Source: a virus
Virus record (IMG/VR): IMGVR_UViG_3300037294_000405
Coordinates: 62,001-126,000 of that record
DNA: 64,000 nt
Reading direction: 5' to 3' (one strand)
This document shows positions 27,500 to 37,500 of this stretch, piece after piece. The notes under the pieces are model-generated. The model searched no databases and had not been told where the DNA came from. It saw only the letters and a program-made list of their open reading frames with translations. The number at the start of each line of letters is the position of its first letter. The first letter of the stretch is position 1. The position numbers and the translations under genes were made by a program.

Positions 27500-29074
27500 A
27501 TGCAAGTAATAAAAAGAAACGGTAATAAAATAGATTTCAACCCAAATAAAATTCTTACCAGAATAAAAAAACAATCCGAAGGGTTAAAAGTTAACGCTGA
27601 CGAGGTGTTTATAAAGGTTACGCAAGGTATTGCTGATGATATGACAACAAATGAGTTAGATGATTTGATTTCAGTCGTATCTGAATCATTAGCTATGAAT
27701 CATCCAGACTATTCAAAATTGGCTGCAAATATATCCATAACTAAATTACATAAAGAAACCGATGACTCGTTCATGAAGGCAATAAAAAAAATGTACAATT
27801 TAGGTTTATTGAATGATGTGTATTTTAATAAAGTTAAAGAAAATATAGAGTTAATCGAATCAACAATCGATTATTCTAGAGATTTTAATTTTGATTATTT
27901 TGGTTGGTGTTCTCTTAAAGACATATATCTTTTAAAAACAAAAGATGGTGTGATAGTAGAAAGACCACAACAAATGTATGTTAGGGTCGCTCTTATGGTG
28001 ACAGAAAACGCTGAAGATTTTATTGAAAAATACAATTACATAAGTAATCAAAAAGAAAGCCCAGCAACGCCTATAAAAATGAACATAGGAACAACAATTG
28101 GTCAAATTGCCTCGTGTAATTTATCGATTGTCCCAGATGATTCAACAGAAGGGTTATTAGATATCCTAGGTAGAATTGCTATATCATCATCAAAAGCAGA
28201 AGGTATAGGTTTAGCTATTTCAAATATTCGTTCAAAAGAAAGTAATGTGGGTAATTCAAACGGAAAAGCTGGTGGTATTTTAAAATACCTTAAAGTTGTT
28301 AATGAAACACTTAGATTCTGGAACCAAAGAGGTAAAAGACCTGGCTCTTGTGCTGTTTATATTGAACCATGGCATAAAGATGTTTTTGATGTTTTAGATA
28401 TAAGAAAAAAGACAGGTGATGATACTTTAAGGGCTCGTGACTTATTTTCAGCACTATGGATTCCAAATAATTTTATGAGAGCTGTTGAAACAAATGATGC
28501 TTGGTATTTATTCTGTCCAAACGACATAAAAGAAGCTGGTTTAAAGCCATTTTATGGTATTTATGGTAAAGAGTATGAGGAAGAATATAATAAGGCCGTA
28601 GAGATGGGTATTGGTACCAAAATTAAAGCACATGATTTATGGCTTAAAATTTTGGAATCACAAATTGAAACTGGTATGCCATATATGTGCTTTAAAGACC
28701 ACGTTAATGAGAAATCCAACCAAAAAAATATTGGTATGATTCACTCTAGTAATTTGTGTGTTGATGGTAAAACAATTATTAAAACAAAATATCATGGTAA
28801 GGAAGTTGATTTTAATATTTCCGATGTTGTTAACGATTTTAATGTAGAACACGGTATAGAAGTATTAAGTTATAATATTGAAACAAATAAACCAGAATAT
28901 AAAAAGATAACAAATGCTGCCTTAATGAATGAGTCAGCTGATGTTTTAAAGATAACTGATGAGGAAACTGGTAAACATATTATTTGCACACCAGAACACC
29001 AAATATTCACAAAAAATAGAGGATATGTGTTAGCTAAAGATTTAGTTGAGACTGATGTATTAGAAATATTTTAA
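27500..29074 (+). CDS. nrdA: Ribonucleotide reductase large subunit, N-terminal half fused to N-intein
   Basis: 524 aa. Residues 1-90 are an ATP-cone (MQVIKRNGNKIDFNPNKIL); residues 91-419 are the first part of the catalytic barrel (ERPQQMYVRVALMV, ASCNLSIVPDD, KRPGSCAVYIEPWHKD) and end in HSSNL. From Cys420 comes an intein N-domain: CVDGKTIIKTKYHGKEVDF, the block-B-like TPEHQIFTKNRGYVLAKDL, ending EIF and a stop. About 105 residues is the normal size of an N-half of a split intein. The matching C-half is encoded at 29873. Splicing in trans would rebuild a 770-aa NrdA. The break is exactly before the catalytic thiyl-radical Cys of the NLC-x-E motif. Confidence 0.92.
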   Translation: MQVIKRNGNKIDFNPNKILTRIKKQSEGLKVNADEVFIKVTQGIADDMTTNELDDLISVVSESLAMNHPDYSKLAANISITKLHKETDDSFMKAIKKMYNLGLLNDVYFNKVKENIELIESTIDYSRDFNFDYFGWCSLKDIYLLKTKDGVIVERPQQMYVRVALMVTENAEDFIEKYNYISNQKESPATPIKMNIGTTIGQIASCNLSIVPDDSTEGLLDILGRIAISSSKAEGIGLAISNIRSKESNVGNSNGKAGGILKYLKVVNETLRFWNQRGKRPGSCAVYIEPWHKDVFDVLDIRKKTGDDTLRARDLFSALWIPNNFMRAVETNDAWYLFCPNDIKEAGLKPFYGIYGKEYEEEYNKAVEMGIGTKIKAHDLWLKILESQIETGMPYMCFKDHVNEKSNQKNIGMIHSSNLCVDGKTIIKTKYHGKEVDFNISDVVNDFNVEHGIEVLSYNIETNKPEYKKITNAALMNESADVLKITDEETGKHIICTPEHQIFTKNRGYVLAKDLVETDVLEIF

Positions 29075-29081
29075 TCTTTTT

Positions 29082-29119
29082 GTGATTTCCATTATATTTA
29101 TTGTTATAATGGAAATCAC
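29082..29119. repeat. 15-bp perfect inverted repeat between split nrdA and endonuclease gene
   Basis: GTGATTTCCATTATA pairs with TATAATGGAAATCAC around an 8-base loop. It starts seven bases after the N-half stop and ends one base before the endonuclease ATG at 29121. It lacks the T tail of a normal terminator, so it may instead mask the start codon or mark an element end. Confidence 0.85.
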
Positions 29120-29120
29120 A

Positions 29121-29867
29121 ATGGAAAAAAAATATTACGTATACGCTTACCTGGACCCTAGAGAAATTGGTGAGTATAATTTTGGAAATTATATTTTTAA
29201 AAATAAACCTTTTTATATTGGAAAGGGTAAAGATAGTTCTAATAGGTTAGAAAAACATTTAAAATTAATAAAAGAACAAAATAAAGATTTAACAAATAAT
29301 ATTTATAAGTTAAATGTTATTAATCAAATATTAAAAAATGGGTTAGAACCCATAATAATAAAAATAGTTGAAGGGTTAGAAGAACAAACCGCTTATGATA
29401 TTGAAAGTTTATTAATAGATATAATGGGTTTTAGACATAATAAAAGTGGTATTCTAACCAATTTAACTAAAGGTGGGTTAGGTGGTGATACGTTTACTAA
29501 TAACCCAAATAAAGAAGAAATACGTGAAAAACATAGGTTAAACGCTACTGGTGTTAATAACAATATGTATGGGTTATCTTTAAAAGAACGACCATCACAT
29601 AAAGCTAAAATAAATGGTAATCATTGGAACTTAGGTAGAAAAGCTAATGATGAAACTTTAAAAAAGATGTCTATTAATAATACTAGAGAAAATAACCCAA
29701 ACGCTAAAACTGTTGTTAAAATGAGTGTAAATGGTGAAGAAATTGACACTTACTTAACTACTGTTGAAGCAGCTGAAAAGAATAATATTAAACATAAGTC
29801 TGGAATTAGTAGAGCTTGTAAACAAGGAACCACTGCTGGTGGTTTTAAATGGAAATTTAAAAATTAA
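29121..29867 (+). CDS. GIY-YIG homing endonuclease inside split nrdA
   Basis: About 248 aa. The GIY-YIG nuclease core is KKYYVYAYLDP at the start, PFYIGKGKD about 27 residues on, then a conserved NRLEKHL and a Glu-containing ESLLIDIMGF. After about residue 150 come NUMOD3-like repeats (HKAKINGNHWNLGRKANDET) and a C-terminal NUMOD1/helix-turn-helix (TYLTTVEAAEKNNIKHKSGI, ending GGFKWKFKN). It is in a different frame from both nrdA halves, so it is free-standing and not an intein domain. The start at 29121 is chosen because earlier in-frame codons lie within the inverted repeat. It likely mobilises this arrangement between phages. Confidence 0.88.
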   Translation: MEKKYYVYAYLDPREIGEYNFGNYIFKNKPFYIGKGKDSSNRLEKHLKLIKEQNKDLTNNIYKLNVINQILKNGLEPIIIKIVEGLEEQTAYDIESLLIDIMGFRHNKSGILTNLTKGGLGGDTFTNNPNKEEIREKHRLNATGVNNNMYGLSLKERPSHKAKINGNHWNLGRKANDETLKKMSINNTRENNPNAKTVVKMSVNGEEIDTYLTTVEAAEKNNIKHKSGISRACKQGTTAGGFKWKFKN

Positions 29868-29872
29868 AATAA

Positions 29873-31027
29873 ATGATAAAAATAGAAAAATTAAACGAAA
29901 AAATACCAGTATACGATATTACTGTTGAGGATAACCATAATTTTTTTGGTAATGATATATTAGTACATAATTGTTCGGAAATTATGGAGACGACCAATGC
30001 TGAAACAACAGCTATTTGTACACTTACTAGCATCCCAGTTCAAAAATATATTATAGATGGAGTTTACGACTTCATAGAATTAGGTAAAGTAGCACGTTCA
30101 ATAACAAAATCATTAAACATAGCTTTAGAGGTTAACGAATATTCAACACCAGAAGGTAGAAAAGGTGGTTTAGAACAAAGAGCATTAGGTATTGGTATAC
30201 AAGGTTTAGCAGATGTGTTTGCTATATTAAAATTAGCGTTCACTGGTGAAATAGCTAGACAATTAAATAAAGACATATTTGAAACGATTTATTTTAATGC
30301 TTTAAGTGAATCTTGTGCTTTAGCTAAAAAAACTGGGTTAACGTATGATGGTTACGAGGGCTCACCAATTTCTGAAGGCATTTTCCAATGGCAAATGTGG
30401 GGGTTGACTGAAGATAATTTATCTGGTATGCATGATTGGAAAGGGTTAAGAAAAGACATTAAAAAATATGGTGTTAGAAACTCTTTAGTTACAACATGCC
30501 CACCAACAGCTAGTTCAGCTCGTGTAATTGGTTCGAACGAAGCTTTCGAACCGTTCACTTCAAATCTTTATGTTCGAAGAGTGACTGGTGGTGAATTTGC
30601 TATGGTAAACAAACATTTAGTTAAAGATTTAGAGTCGGAAGGTCTATGGAATAGAGAAATTCTTAGTGAATTGATAAAAAATAATGGTAGTGTTCAAAAC
30701 ATACCAGTTATTAGTTTAGAGATGAAAGAAAGATATAAAACAGTTTGGGAGATTTCACAAAAAGCGTTAATTGAAATGTCTGCTGATAGAGCACCATTCA
30801 TTGACCAATCACAAAGTCTTAATATTTTCTTCAGCACACCTACCGTTGGTAAATTAACGACATCACATAATTTGTCTTGGAAATTAGGTCTTAAAACTGG
30901 TCAGTATTATTTAAGGAGTGAGTCCGTTGATATGAAAGCTAAACATTTAGCTATTGATATGACAAAACAAAAACAAGTAGAAAAACCTACCGAAAGTCAA
31001 TTTGAGTGTGTGGGTTGTTCAAGTTAA
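29873..31027 (+). CDS. nrdA: Ribonucleotide reductase large subunit, C-intein fused to C-terminal half
   Basis: 384 aa. Residues 1-33 are a C-intein: KIPVYDITVEDNHNFFGNDI ending LVHN, followed by +1 Cys34. Cys34 begins CSEIMETTNAET, the NrdA segment with the thiyl-radical Cys and its partner Glu (C439 and E441 in E. coli numbering). The rest completes the barrel: RALGIGIQGLADVFA, TTCPPTASSARVIGSNEAFE with the P-loop-like finger, and a C-terminal FECVGCSS redox Cys pair. N- and C-halves are in the same frame, 797 bases apart. A terminator follows. Confidence 0.92.
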   Translation: MIKIEKLNEKIPVYDITVEDNHNFFGNDILVHNCSEIMETTNAETTAICTLTSIPVQKYIIDGVYDFIELGKVARSITKSLNIALEVNEYSTPEGRKGGLEQRALGIGIQGLADVFAILKLAFTGEIARQLNKDIFETIYFNALSESCALAKKTGLTYDGYEGSPISEGIFQWQMWGLTEDNLSGMHDWKGLRKDIKKYGVRNSLVTTCPPTASSARVIGSNEAFEPFTSNLYVRRVTGGEFAMVNKHLVKDLESEGLWNREILSELIKNNGSVQNIPVISLEMKERYKTVWEISQKALIEMSADRAPFIDQSQSLNIFFSTPTVGKLTTSHNLSWKLGLKTGQYYLRSESVDMKAKHLAIDMTKQKQVEKPTESQFECVGCSS

Positions 31028-31043
31028 TAAAAGATAAATAAAT

Positions 31044-31071
31044 TAAAGGGTCCAATAGGGCCCTTTTTTTA
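31044..31071 (+). terminator. Rho-independent terminator after nrdA
   Basis: AAAGGGTCC pairs with GGGCCCTTT (one G-T pair) across an AATA loop, followed by T residues. Confidence 0.87.
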
Positions 31072-31107
31072 TTTCCCATATTTACTTATAAAAATTGTTT
31101 AGTATTA

Positions 31108-31115
31108 TATTTATC
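31108..31115 (+). promoter_or_regulatory. TATTTATC, variant of the late motif
   Basis: One base differs from TATTTATA; it ends 14 bases before the ATG at 31130. It probably belonged to gene 25 before the endonuclease gene was inserted. Confidence 0.35.
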
Positions 31116-31129
31116 AAATAAACACAATT

Positions 31130-31879
31130 ATGGCAAACGGTAAATACATAAACATAAATTACCCCAATATATACATATATGCTTTGGTTTCAGAAGAAGA
31201 CCAAAAAAACATTAAATATATTGGAGTAACTTCTAAAACACCTTCAAATCGATTAAGTAATCATATTTATGAAGCAAAAAAAACACCTAATAAAACTGAT
31301 AAAACAAAATGGATTACATCTGTAAATTATAAGTTAAAACAAATAATTTTAGATATTGTTGATTTTGAAACAGCATATTTTTGGGAACAATATTGGATAT
31401 CACAATTTAAAACATGGGGTTTTGTTTTAGTAAATTCAAATAATGGTGGTGGTGGTTTAGGTAAAAGAAGCATTGAATTTTCAGCTTGGTTAAGTAATAG
31501 GAATAAAGGTAATAAATATAATTTAGGTAAAACACATTCTGAAGATACTAAATTAAAAATGAGTAATAAAAAACTTGGTAAACCATCACCTAGAAAAGGT
31601 ATTGAAGTGTTAGAAAAAACCAAAGAAAAACAATCTAAAGCTAAAATAGGTAGTGTTGGTAATGCAACTGGTTTTAAACATACAGAAGAAACTAAAAATA
31701 AGAAAAGAAAAAAAGTTTTACAAATAAGTATTAATGGTCAAATAATAAATGAATTTACATCAGTATCTGATGTCTCAAATTATTTTTCTGTAAATATTTC
31801 TACTATATCAAAAAGATTAGATAAAAATAAAGAATATAAAGGTTTTATATTCAAAACTAAAATAGAAAACAATGGCTAA
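31130..31879 (+). CDS. GIY-YIG homing endonuclease inserted at the start of gene 25
   Basis: 249 aa. The first 12 residues, MANGKYININYP, are those of the following gp25 (MANGRFININYP) and are not part of the nuclease. The GIY-YIG core follows: YIYALVSEEDQKNIKYIGVT, then RLSNH and a Glu in FETAYFWEQYWIS. NUMOD3-like repeats (NLGKTHSEDTKLKMSNKKLG) and a C-terminal NUMOD1-type region (VSDVSNYFSVNISTISKRLD) bind DNA. The gene has taken over the native translation start, and gene 25 begins again eight bases before its end. An 18-bp identical sequence flanks the insert (31148-31165 and 31890-31907). Confidence 0.88.
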   Translation: MANGKYININYPNIYIYALVSEEDQKNIKYIGVTSKTPSNRLSNHIYEAKKTPNKTDKTKWITSVNYKLKQIILDIVDFETAYFWEQYWISQFKTWGFVLVNSNNGGGGLGKRSIEFSAWLSNRNKGNKYNLGKTHSEDTKLKMSNKKLGKPSPRKGIEVLEKTKEKQSKAKIGSVGNATGFKHTEETKNKKRKKVLQISINGQIINEFTSVSDVSNYFSVNISTISKRLDKNKEYKGFIFKTKIENNG

Positions 31880-32258
31880 TGGTCGCTTTATAAACATAAA
31901 TTACCCCTTTAAGGATAGTAACAAAGGTTTTTTCTTAGATTTGAATGATGAAGATAGTCAAGCGATAAAAGCCGACCTTCTACATATAATATTAACTAGA
32001 AAAGGTCAAAGACTTTATAAACCAGACTTTGGTACTGATTTATTAAAATTTATCTTTGAACCACAAGATGGAATGACGTTAAATGCCGTTAAAGAAGAAA
32101 TTAAATCAGTAGTAAAACTTTATTTACCAAAATTACAATTAGATGAAATTTTAGTTGAAGAAGCTACCGAAAGCGAATACGCTGCTGTGTTCACTTTAAA
32201 ATATACAATAACAGATGCTGTTTTTACAACATCAGACATAGTAGTAGTAAAACTATAA
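31872..32258 (+). CDS. Baseplate wedge protein (gp25-like)
   Basis: 128 aa, typical for the gp25/GpW lysozyme-like fold family. Characteristic parts are DSQAIKADLLHIILTRKGQR, LYKPDFGTDLLKFIFEP and the C-terminal YTITDAVFTTSDIVVV. gp25 joins the wedge to the sheath start in T4. Its first 12 codons duplicate, with synonymous and conservative changes, the opening of the preceding endonuclease gene, so the 5' end has been rebuilt by the insert. It ends eight bases before the gp6-like gene, the standard neighbour. Confidence 0.9.
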   Translation: MANGRFININYPFKDSNKGFFLDLNDEDSQAIKADLLHIILTRKGQRLYKPDFGTDLLKFIFEPQDGMTLNAVKEEIKSVVKLYLPKLQLDEILVEEATESEYAAVFTLKYTITDAVFTTSDIVVVKL

Positions 32259-32265
32259 ATAAATT

Positions 32266-34083
32266 ATGGCAAATCAAGGAATAAATTATACAGCAAGAAA
32301 TTTTGCTGATATACGTGCAGAATTAGTCGATATGGTAAGACAATATTACCCAGACATATTTAATGATTTTAATGACGCTAGTGTTGGTATGATGCTTCTA
32401 GAATTAAATGCGGCTGTAGGTGATATGTTATCAGTTAATACTGATAGAATGTTTCAAGAAACACAAATAGATTACGCAAAAGAAAGAAAATCAGTTTTAT
32501 CTATGGCTAGAACTTTTGGTTTAAAAATTCCAGGAAAAAGACCTAGTGTTACTATTGTTGATTTTAGTATAACATTACCTGTATTAGGTGACACCTTTGA
32601 TGTTTCTTATGCACCAATTATTACAACTGGTACCCAAGTTTCTGGTGGTGGTAAAATTTTTGAAACAACAAATGACATAGATTTCTCAAATCCATTCACT
32701 ATAGGTGGAGTACCAAATAGATTAATTTTACCAAATTTTGATTCTAATGGTATATTGCTTAACTATACTTTAGTGAAAAGGGAAATTGTTACAAACGGAT
32801 ATTCAAAAATTTATAAAAGAGTTATCACACAATCTGATGTTAGACCATTTTTAGAAGTTATATTACCAGAAGATAACGTAATAAGTATTGAATCTATTAT
32901 AATGCTTCCTGGTACTAATTTTGTTGGTACACCTAATATTTCTGATTTTGCAAATATAGAAAATAAATGGTTTGAGATGGGTGCTTTAGCTGAAGACAAA
33001 GTGTTTATTTCTGATAATTCAAGAACAACAGATAATGCTGGTGTAAGACCAGGAAAATGGATAACCACTAATAAAAAATTTATTAGCGAATACACTGATT
33101 TAGGTTTTACTAAAATTATATTTGGTGCTGGTACCCAAGACACTAGTAGTTTATGTGATTTTGATACTAATAAAGAATTAGTAAATCAAATTGGTGATTT
33201 TATAAATAATTTATCTTTAGGTATTGTACCAAATGCAAATACTACGATGTTTATAAGATATAGATTAGGTGGTGGTGCTGATAGTAATATAGGTCCAAAT
33301 GTTTTAAAATCTCTTGGTCTTTTAAATCTAACAATCAATGGACCAAACGAATCAATAAATCAAGCGGTTAGAAGTTCATTAAAAGTAAATAATTTGTTTC
33401 CAGCGTTAGGTGGTAAAGACGTTCCTAGTGTTGAAGAAATTAGGAATATGGTTAAATATAATTTTTCATCACAAAACAGAGCAGTAACTATTAAAGATTA
33501 TCAAACTAGAATTGCTCAAATGCCTGGAAATTTTGGGATACCTTTTAGATGTGGGGTAACTGAGGAACAAAATAAAGTTAAAATTTATGTTTTAGGTTTA
33601 GATTCAGCTGGTAAATTATCAAATAATTCAACTAGTGCTTTAAGAGAAAACATAACAACTTATTTGGCTGATTATAGGATGTTAAATGATTATGTTCAAG
33701 TAGGTAATGGTAGAATAATTAATTTATCTTTTGAGGTGGATTTGTTTATTGATAAAAAAATGCCACAATCACAAATCATTAGTCAAGTAATTACTGAGGT
33801 TAAAAACTATATGGATATTAGTAAATACCAAATGGGTGATAATATTTACATGTCACCATTAGTAGAGGTTATTAATAATGTTGGAGGCGTTATGAACGTT
33901 TTAGATGTTAGAGTTTTTAATAAAGTTAATGGTAACTATAGTTTAAATGAAATATCACAAGAATATTTTGATGTAACAACTAGACAAATTGATTTAGGTG
34001 AAAACTATACTTTATTCGGAGAGTCAAATAGTATGTTCGAAGTTAAAGTGCCAACGTTCGATATTGTTGTTAGAGTTAAATAA
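32266..34083 (+). CDS. Baseplate wedge protein (gp6 / baseplate J-like)
   Basis: 605 aa, close to T4 gp6 (660 aa). The N-terminus YTARNFADIRAELVDMVRQY and FNDASVGMMLLELNAAVGDM is the hallmark of gp6/GpJ-type wedge proteins. A central beta part and NYTLFGESNSMF near the end complete it; residues 385-500 hold VEEIRNMVKYNFSSQNRAVT and KDYQTRIAQMPGNFG, another conserved block. In T4, gp6 dimers form the ring that joins wedges round the hub. Neighbour gp25 gives strong context. No irregularity. Confidence 0.9.
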   Translation: MANQGINYTARNFADIRAELVDMVRQYYPDIFNDFNDASVGMMLLELNAAVGDMLSVNTDRMFQETQIDYAKERKSVLSMARTFGLKIPGKRPSVTIVDFSITLPVLGDTFDVSYAPIITTGTQVSGGGKIFETTNDIDFSNPFTIGGVPNRLILPNFDSNGILLNYTLVKREIVTNGYSKIYKRVITQSDVRPFLEVILPEDNVISIESIIMLPGTNFVGTPNISDFANIENKWFEMGALAEDKVFISDNSRTTDNAGVRPGKWITTNKKFISEYTDLGFTKIIFGAGTQDTSSLCDFDTNKELVNQIGDFINNLSLGIVPNANTTMFIRYRLGGGADSNIGPNVLKSLGLLNLTINGPNESINQAVRSSLKVNNLFPALGGKDVPSVEEIRNMVKYNFSSQNRAVTIKDYQTRIAQMPGNFGIPFRCGVTEEQNKVKIYVLGLDSAGKLSNNSTSALRENITTYLADYRMLNDYVQVGNGRIINLSFEVDLFIDKKMPQSQIISQVITEVKNYMDISKYQMGDNIYMSPLVEVINNVGGVMNVLDVRVFNKVNGNYSLNEISQEYFDVTTRQIDLGENYTLFGESNSMFEVKVPTFDIVVRVK

Positions 34084-34111
34084 TAGGGTTTCCTTATTAG
34101 TGTGTTATAAC

Positions 34112-34119
34112 TATATTTG
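34112..34119 (+). promoter_or_regulatory. TATATTTG -7 element
   Basis: A TAnnTTTG match 26 bases before the ATG at 34146; the expected -33 position reads TTT rather than TTG, so this is a weaker host-type promoter. Confidence 0.45.
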
Positions 34120-34145
34120 TTAATAACAAAATAAAAACAAATAAA

Positions 34146-34496
34146 ATGGGATGTAATTGTAAAAATACCGATGGGGCTAAAGAGTATAATGTATTAACAC
34201 AAAATGAAGGTGTAACTGCAACGATAATAAAATACCTAGCAAAAACCCTAGGTTTTTTAGTTGGTATGTTATTATTACCAATTATAATGTTAGCAATAGT
34301 GTGGTTTATGTTCGATACAATCGTATTGAATAAAGATATTGATTTAAGACGTGTAATTAATAGATTTGTGAAAGCAAATAAATTTTTCACAAAAGACGAT
34401 AACGATGAATATGATGATGATGATGATGACGATGAATTAACTGAAGAAGATGTAATCATGCTTAACGTAGAAGATATAACAAATAAAAGCAAATAA
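34146..34496 (+). CDS. Small membrane protein with acidic tail
   Basis: 116 aa of unknown family. Residues 35-60 form a long hydrophobic segment (TLGFLVGMLLLPIIMLAIVW), enough for one membrane span, preceded by a CNCKN Cys pair at the N-terminus. Residues 85-110 are strongly acidic (DDNDEYDDDDDDDEL). It has its own candidate promoter although it lies between two baseplate genes, so it may act on the host envelope rather than in the virion. Function is not known. Confidence 0.65.
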   Translation: MGCNCKNTDGAKEYNVLTQNEGVTATIIKYLAKTLGFLVGMLLLPIIMLAIVWFMFDTIVLNKDIDLRRVINRFVKANKFFTKDDNDEYDDDDDDDELTEEDVIMLNVEDITNKSK

Positions 34497-34503
34497 TTAA
34501 AAT

Positions 34504-37500
34504 ATGCCTAACAACACTGTTAGAATTAGGACTACACCTAATGGTACCGATAAATATTTAAAAGTAAAACTAGACCAAGAGTTTGACTTTATTGAGGTTC
34601 TTTCTCTAAAGATTTCCCAAGAAGAAGCGTATAGAAATTTTTGTTCTGATTACGGTGTGATTACTGGTAGAGTAATAATTAACAGTGGTTTTGGTGTCCC
34701 AAATGCTAGGGTTAGCGTTTTCATACCTATTGATGGTATTGATATAAATGACCCAAATATTAAAGGGTTATATCCTTATGAGATTATCACGGATAAAGAT
34801 AGTGATGGTATTAGGTATAATGTACTACCTAGAACTTCTGAAACAGATAATAATTGTTTTACACCAATTGGTACATTTCCAAATAAAAGAGAAGTATTAG
34901 ATAATCCAGAAATGTTGGGTGTTTATTGTAAATATTATAAATTTACAACAACAACAAATCATGCTGGTGATTTTATGGTTTTTGGAGTACCAGTTGGTAC
35001 ATATACTCTACATGTTGATGCAGATATTTCCGACATAGGTATTGCGTCTCAAAGACCTTACGATAGCATTAGTCAAGGAACACCGTTGAAATTTTTCGAT
35101 TCACCAACAAAATTTAAGGGTGATACTAATTTGGATAAATTAATCCAAGTAAAATCATCTAATATTGGCGTAAATGTACAACCTTTTTGGGGTGATATTG
35201 ATGCGTGTGAAATTGGCATAACTAGGGTGGATATTGATTTAAACTACTCAATAAACCCATCTGCAATATTTATGGGTAGTGTATTTGGTGACCAAGATAA
35301 AAATAGCGTTAATAAAAATTGTCAACCTAGAAAAGATTTAGGTAACCTTTGCGAACAAGTTGCAAATGAAGGCACTATTGAAATGATTAGAGAAACACTT
35401 GATGGTACTATTGAAAGTTTTGATGTTGAGGGTGGAAGAGTTATTGACGAAAACGGTGCTTGGGCTTATCAAATTCCAATGAATTTAGATTATATGGTTA
35501 CTGATGAATTTGGTGCTTTGATATTATCTGATGACCCAAATAAAGGTATACCAACTAGAGCTAGTGTTCGATTTAAAATTGGTATGGACCAAACAGGTGG
35601 TGAAGGTAGACTTAGAACTAGAGCTAAATACTTAGTTCCAAACAACCCAAATAATCAAAACGAAATTGATTATGAATTTGGTGAAAAAACTAAAAAAAGT
35701 AGTTTTAGGGATTTATATTGGAATAAAATTTATTCAGTGAGTAATTTCATTTCTAGATTCCAACAGATAACACCATTTAATTCTGGTGGTTCACGCACTA
35801 GAAACATGATGGGTATTAAAGATGTTGATGCCTGTGCTGGTGATAAAACACCGTTTCCTTTTAATAGGGTAGGGAGTCAAACATCACCTATTTTTTTTAT
35901 TATTTGTTTGATTATTAAAATCATAGGTTTTTTGATTTATGTAATGAATGCACTTATTATACCTTTAATTAATTTGGTTTTAAAAGTTGTAAATCTTTTA
36001 ATTAAAGCATGGAATTCTTTGATGAAACCTTTATGTGAAGCTAGTAAAAAAACAATATTAGGTGTTAAAATTTTTGGTTTTTTAGGTTTTACTTGTAAAT
36101 TAATTATTGACCCAATTAAATACATACCTTGTATTTTTATTAAATGCCCAACAGATGATAATCCATCTACTTTTGCCCCTGGGTGTAAAAAAGGTGGTTT
36201 AGACGGTGGTGAGGCTTTTGATTCTTTAGTTGACCAAGGTAACACACCAAAATACTATGATGGTGATAGTTTTGGTCATGGCGGTTTTGGTGATTTATGT
36301 GGTTTGGATGATTGTATAGCTTTTCAAATGGCGCAAAAATTAAACCTTTTTGAGTTTGATTTTTATAATGATTGGATAAATGGTTCATTATATACTTTTT
36401 TATTAAAATACAAAATTAGACGTAAAAACTCAGAAAAATTCTGCGAATATGATTGCGGTGATTTTAAAAACTCTACAGATAGTACAACTGTTGATGGAAA
36501 CAAAAATGGTGTACCAGATAATGATTGTAGGACTAGTCATTTATTAGATACGTGTTTTAAAGGTGATAGCGAGGACCAACAATATTCAAGTAGAAATGTT
36601 TTACTTAGAGAAGGTTTAATCAAAAAGAAAAACGATGAGTTCTTTTATGCTGCATCAACACATAACGCTAGTTTTAAGTTATTCGCTACAGATATTATTA
36701 ATTTAGGTGCGGTGTTTAATTGCGACTGGCAAGGCGTACCAAAAGTGCAAGAATATTTAATACCTACAACATATAAAATAGCACCAGCTATTCAAGAAAT
36801 TGCAGCGGATAACACAACAGTGTTAACTACTGGGCAATGTGATATTGATGGAAACACACTTGGTTTGTTTTTTAGTATAAATTGTTTAGGGTTACATGTA
36901 AATACTAGGCAATGTATGAACCTTAGACATTTATGTGAGTTTGGTGTTGAAATTGACGAATATAGGGGTGTTGGTAATGAAACAGATGGTGTGATTGGGT
37001 TAAGGGACTTAGATGCTGACGATGCTGACAGACCAAAATGGTTTAGAGATGTTTTCTTAGGGTTAAATTCAACAGTTAATTCATGGAATTTACAATTACC
37101 TTATACCAGTAATTTTAATTTAGGTGATGCTGGTATATATGATTTTACTAGTCCAGTTCAAAATGGACAGGATTATGTTAATTTTAGAAATTATTCGATG
37201 GGTAACGGGTCTGTTGGTGAAAATAGTTTTGGTCAACCAAAACACTCATATTATTTTTACTTTGGGATACTTCCTGGGAAAAGTGGGTTAGATGTTATGA
37301 ACCAAAGATTTTTTACCGCTTGCGCAACAAAAACTGATTTGGAATTTGTGATTCAAACGTCTACAACACCAACTACAACTAATACCACAACAAACGGTAC
37401 GGTAACATTCACCTTTATAGGCGGTGATGCACCATTTACCGCTACAACTAGTGGGCCTAATGGTTATACTAACGTAACAATCGTTGGTCAAAATAACACA

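Noticed and set aside
28757-29932. Group I intron in nrdA
   Set aside because: The protein on both sides of the break has intein splicing residues (Cys1, TPEHQ, HN-Cys) and both halves have their own stop or start, which an RNA intron would not need.
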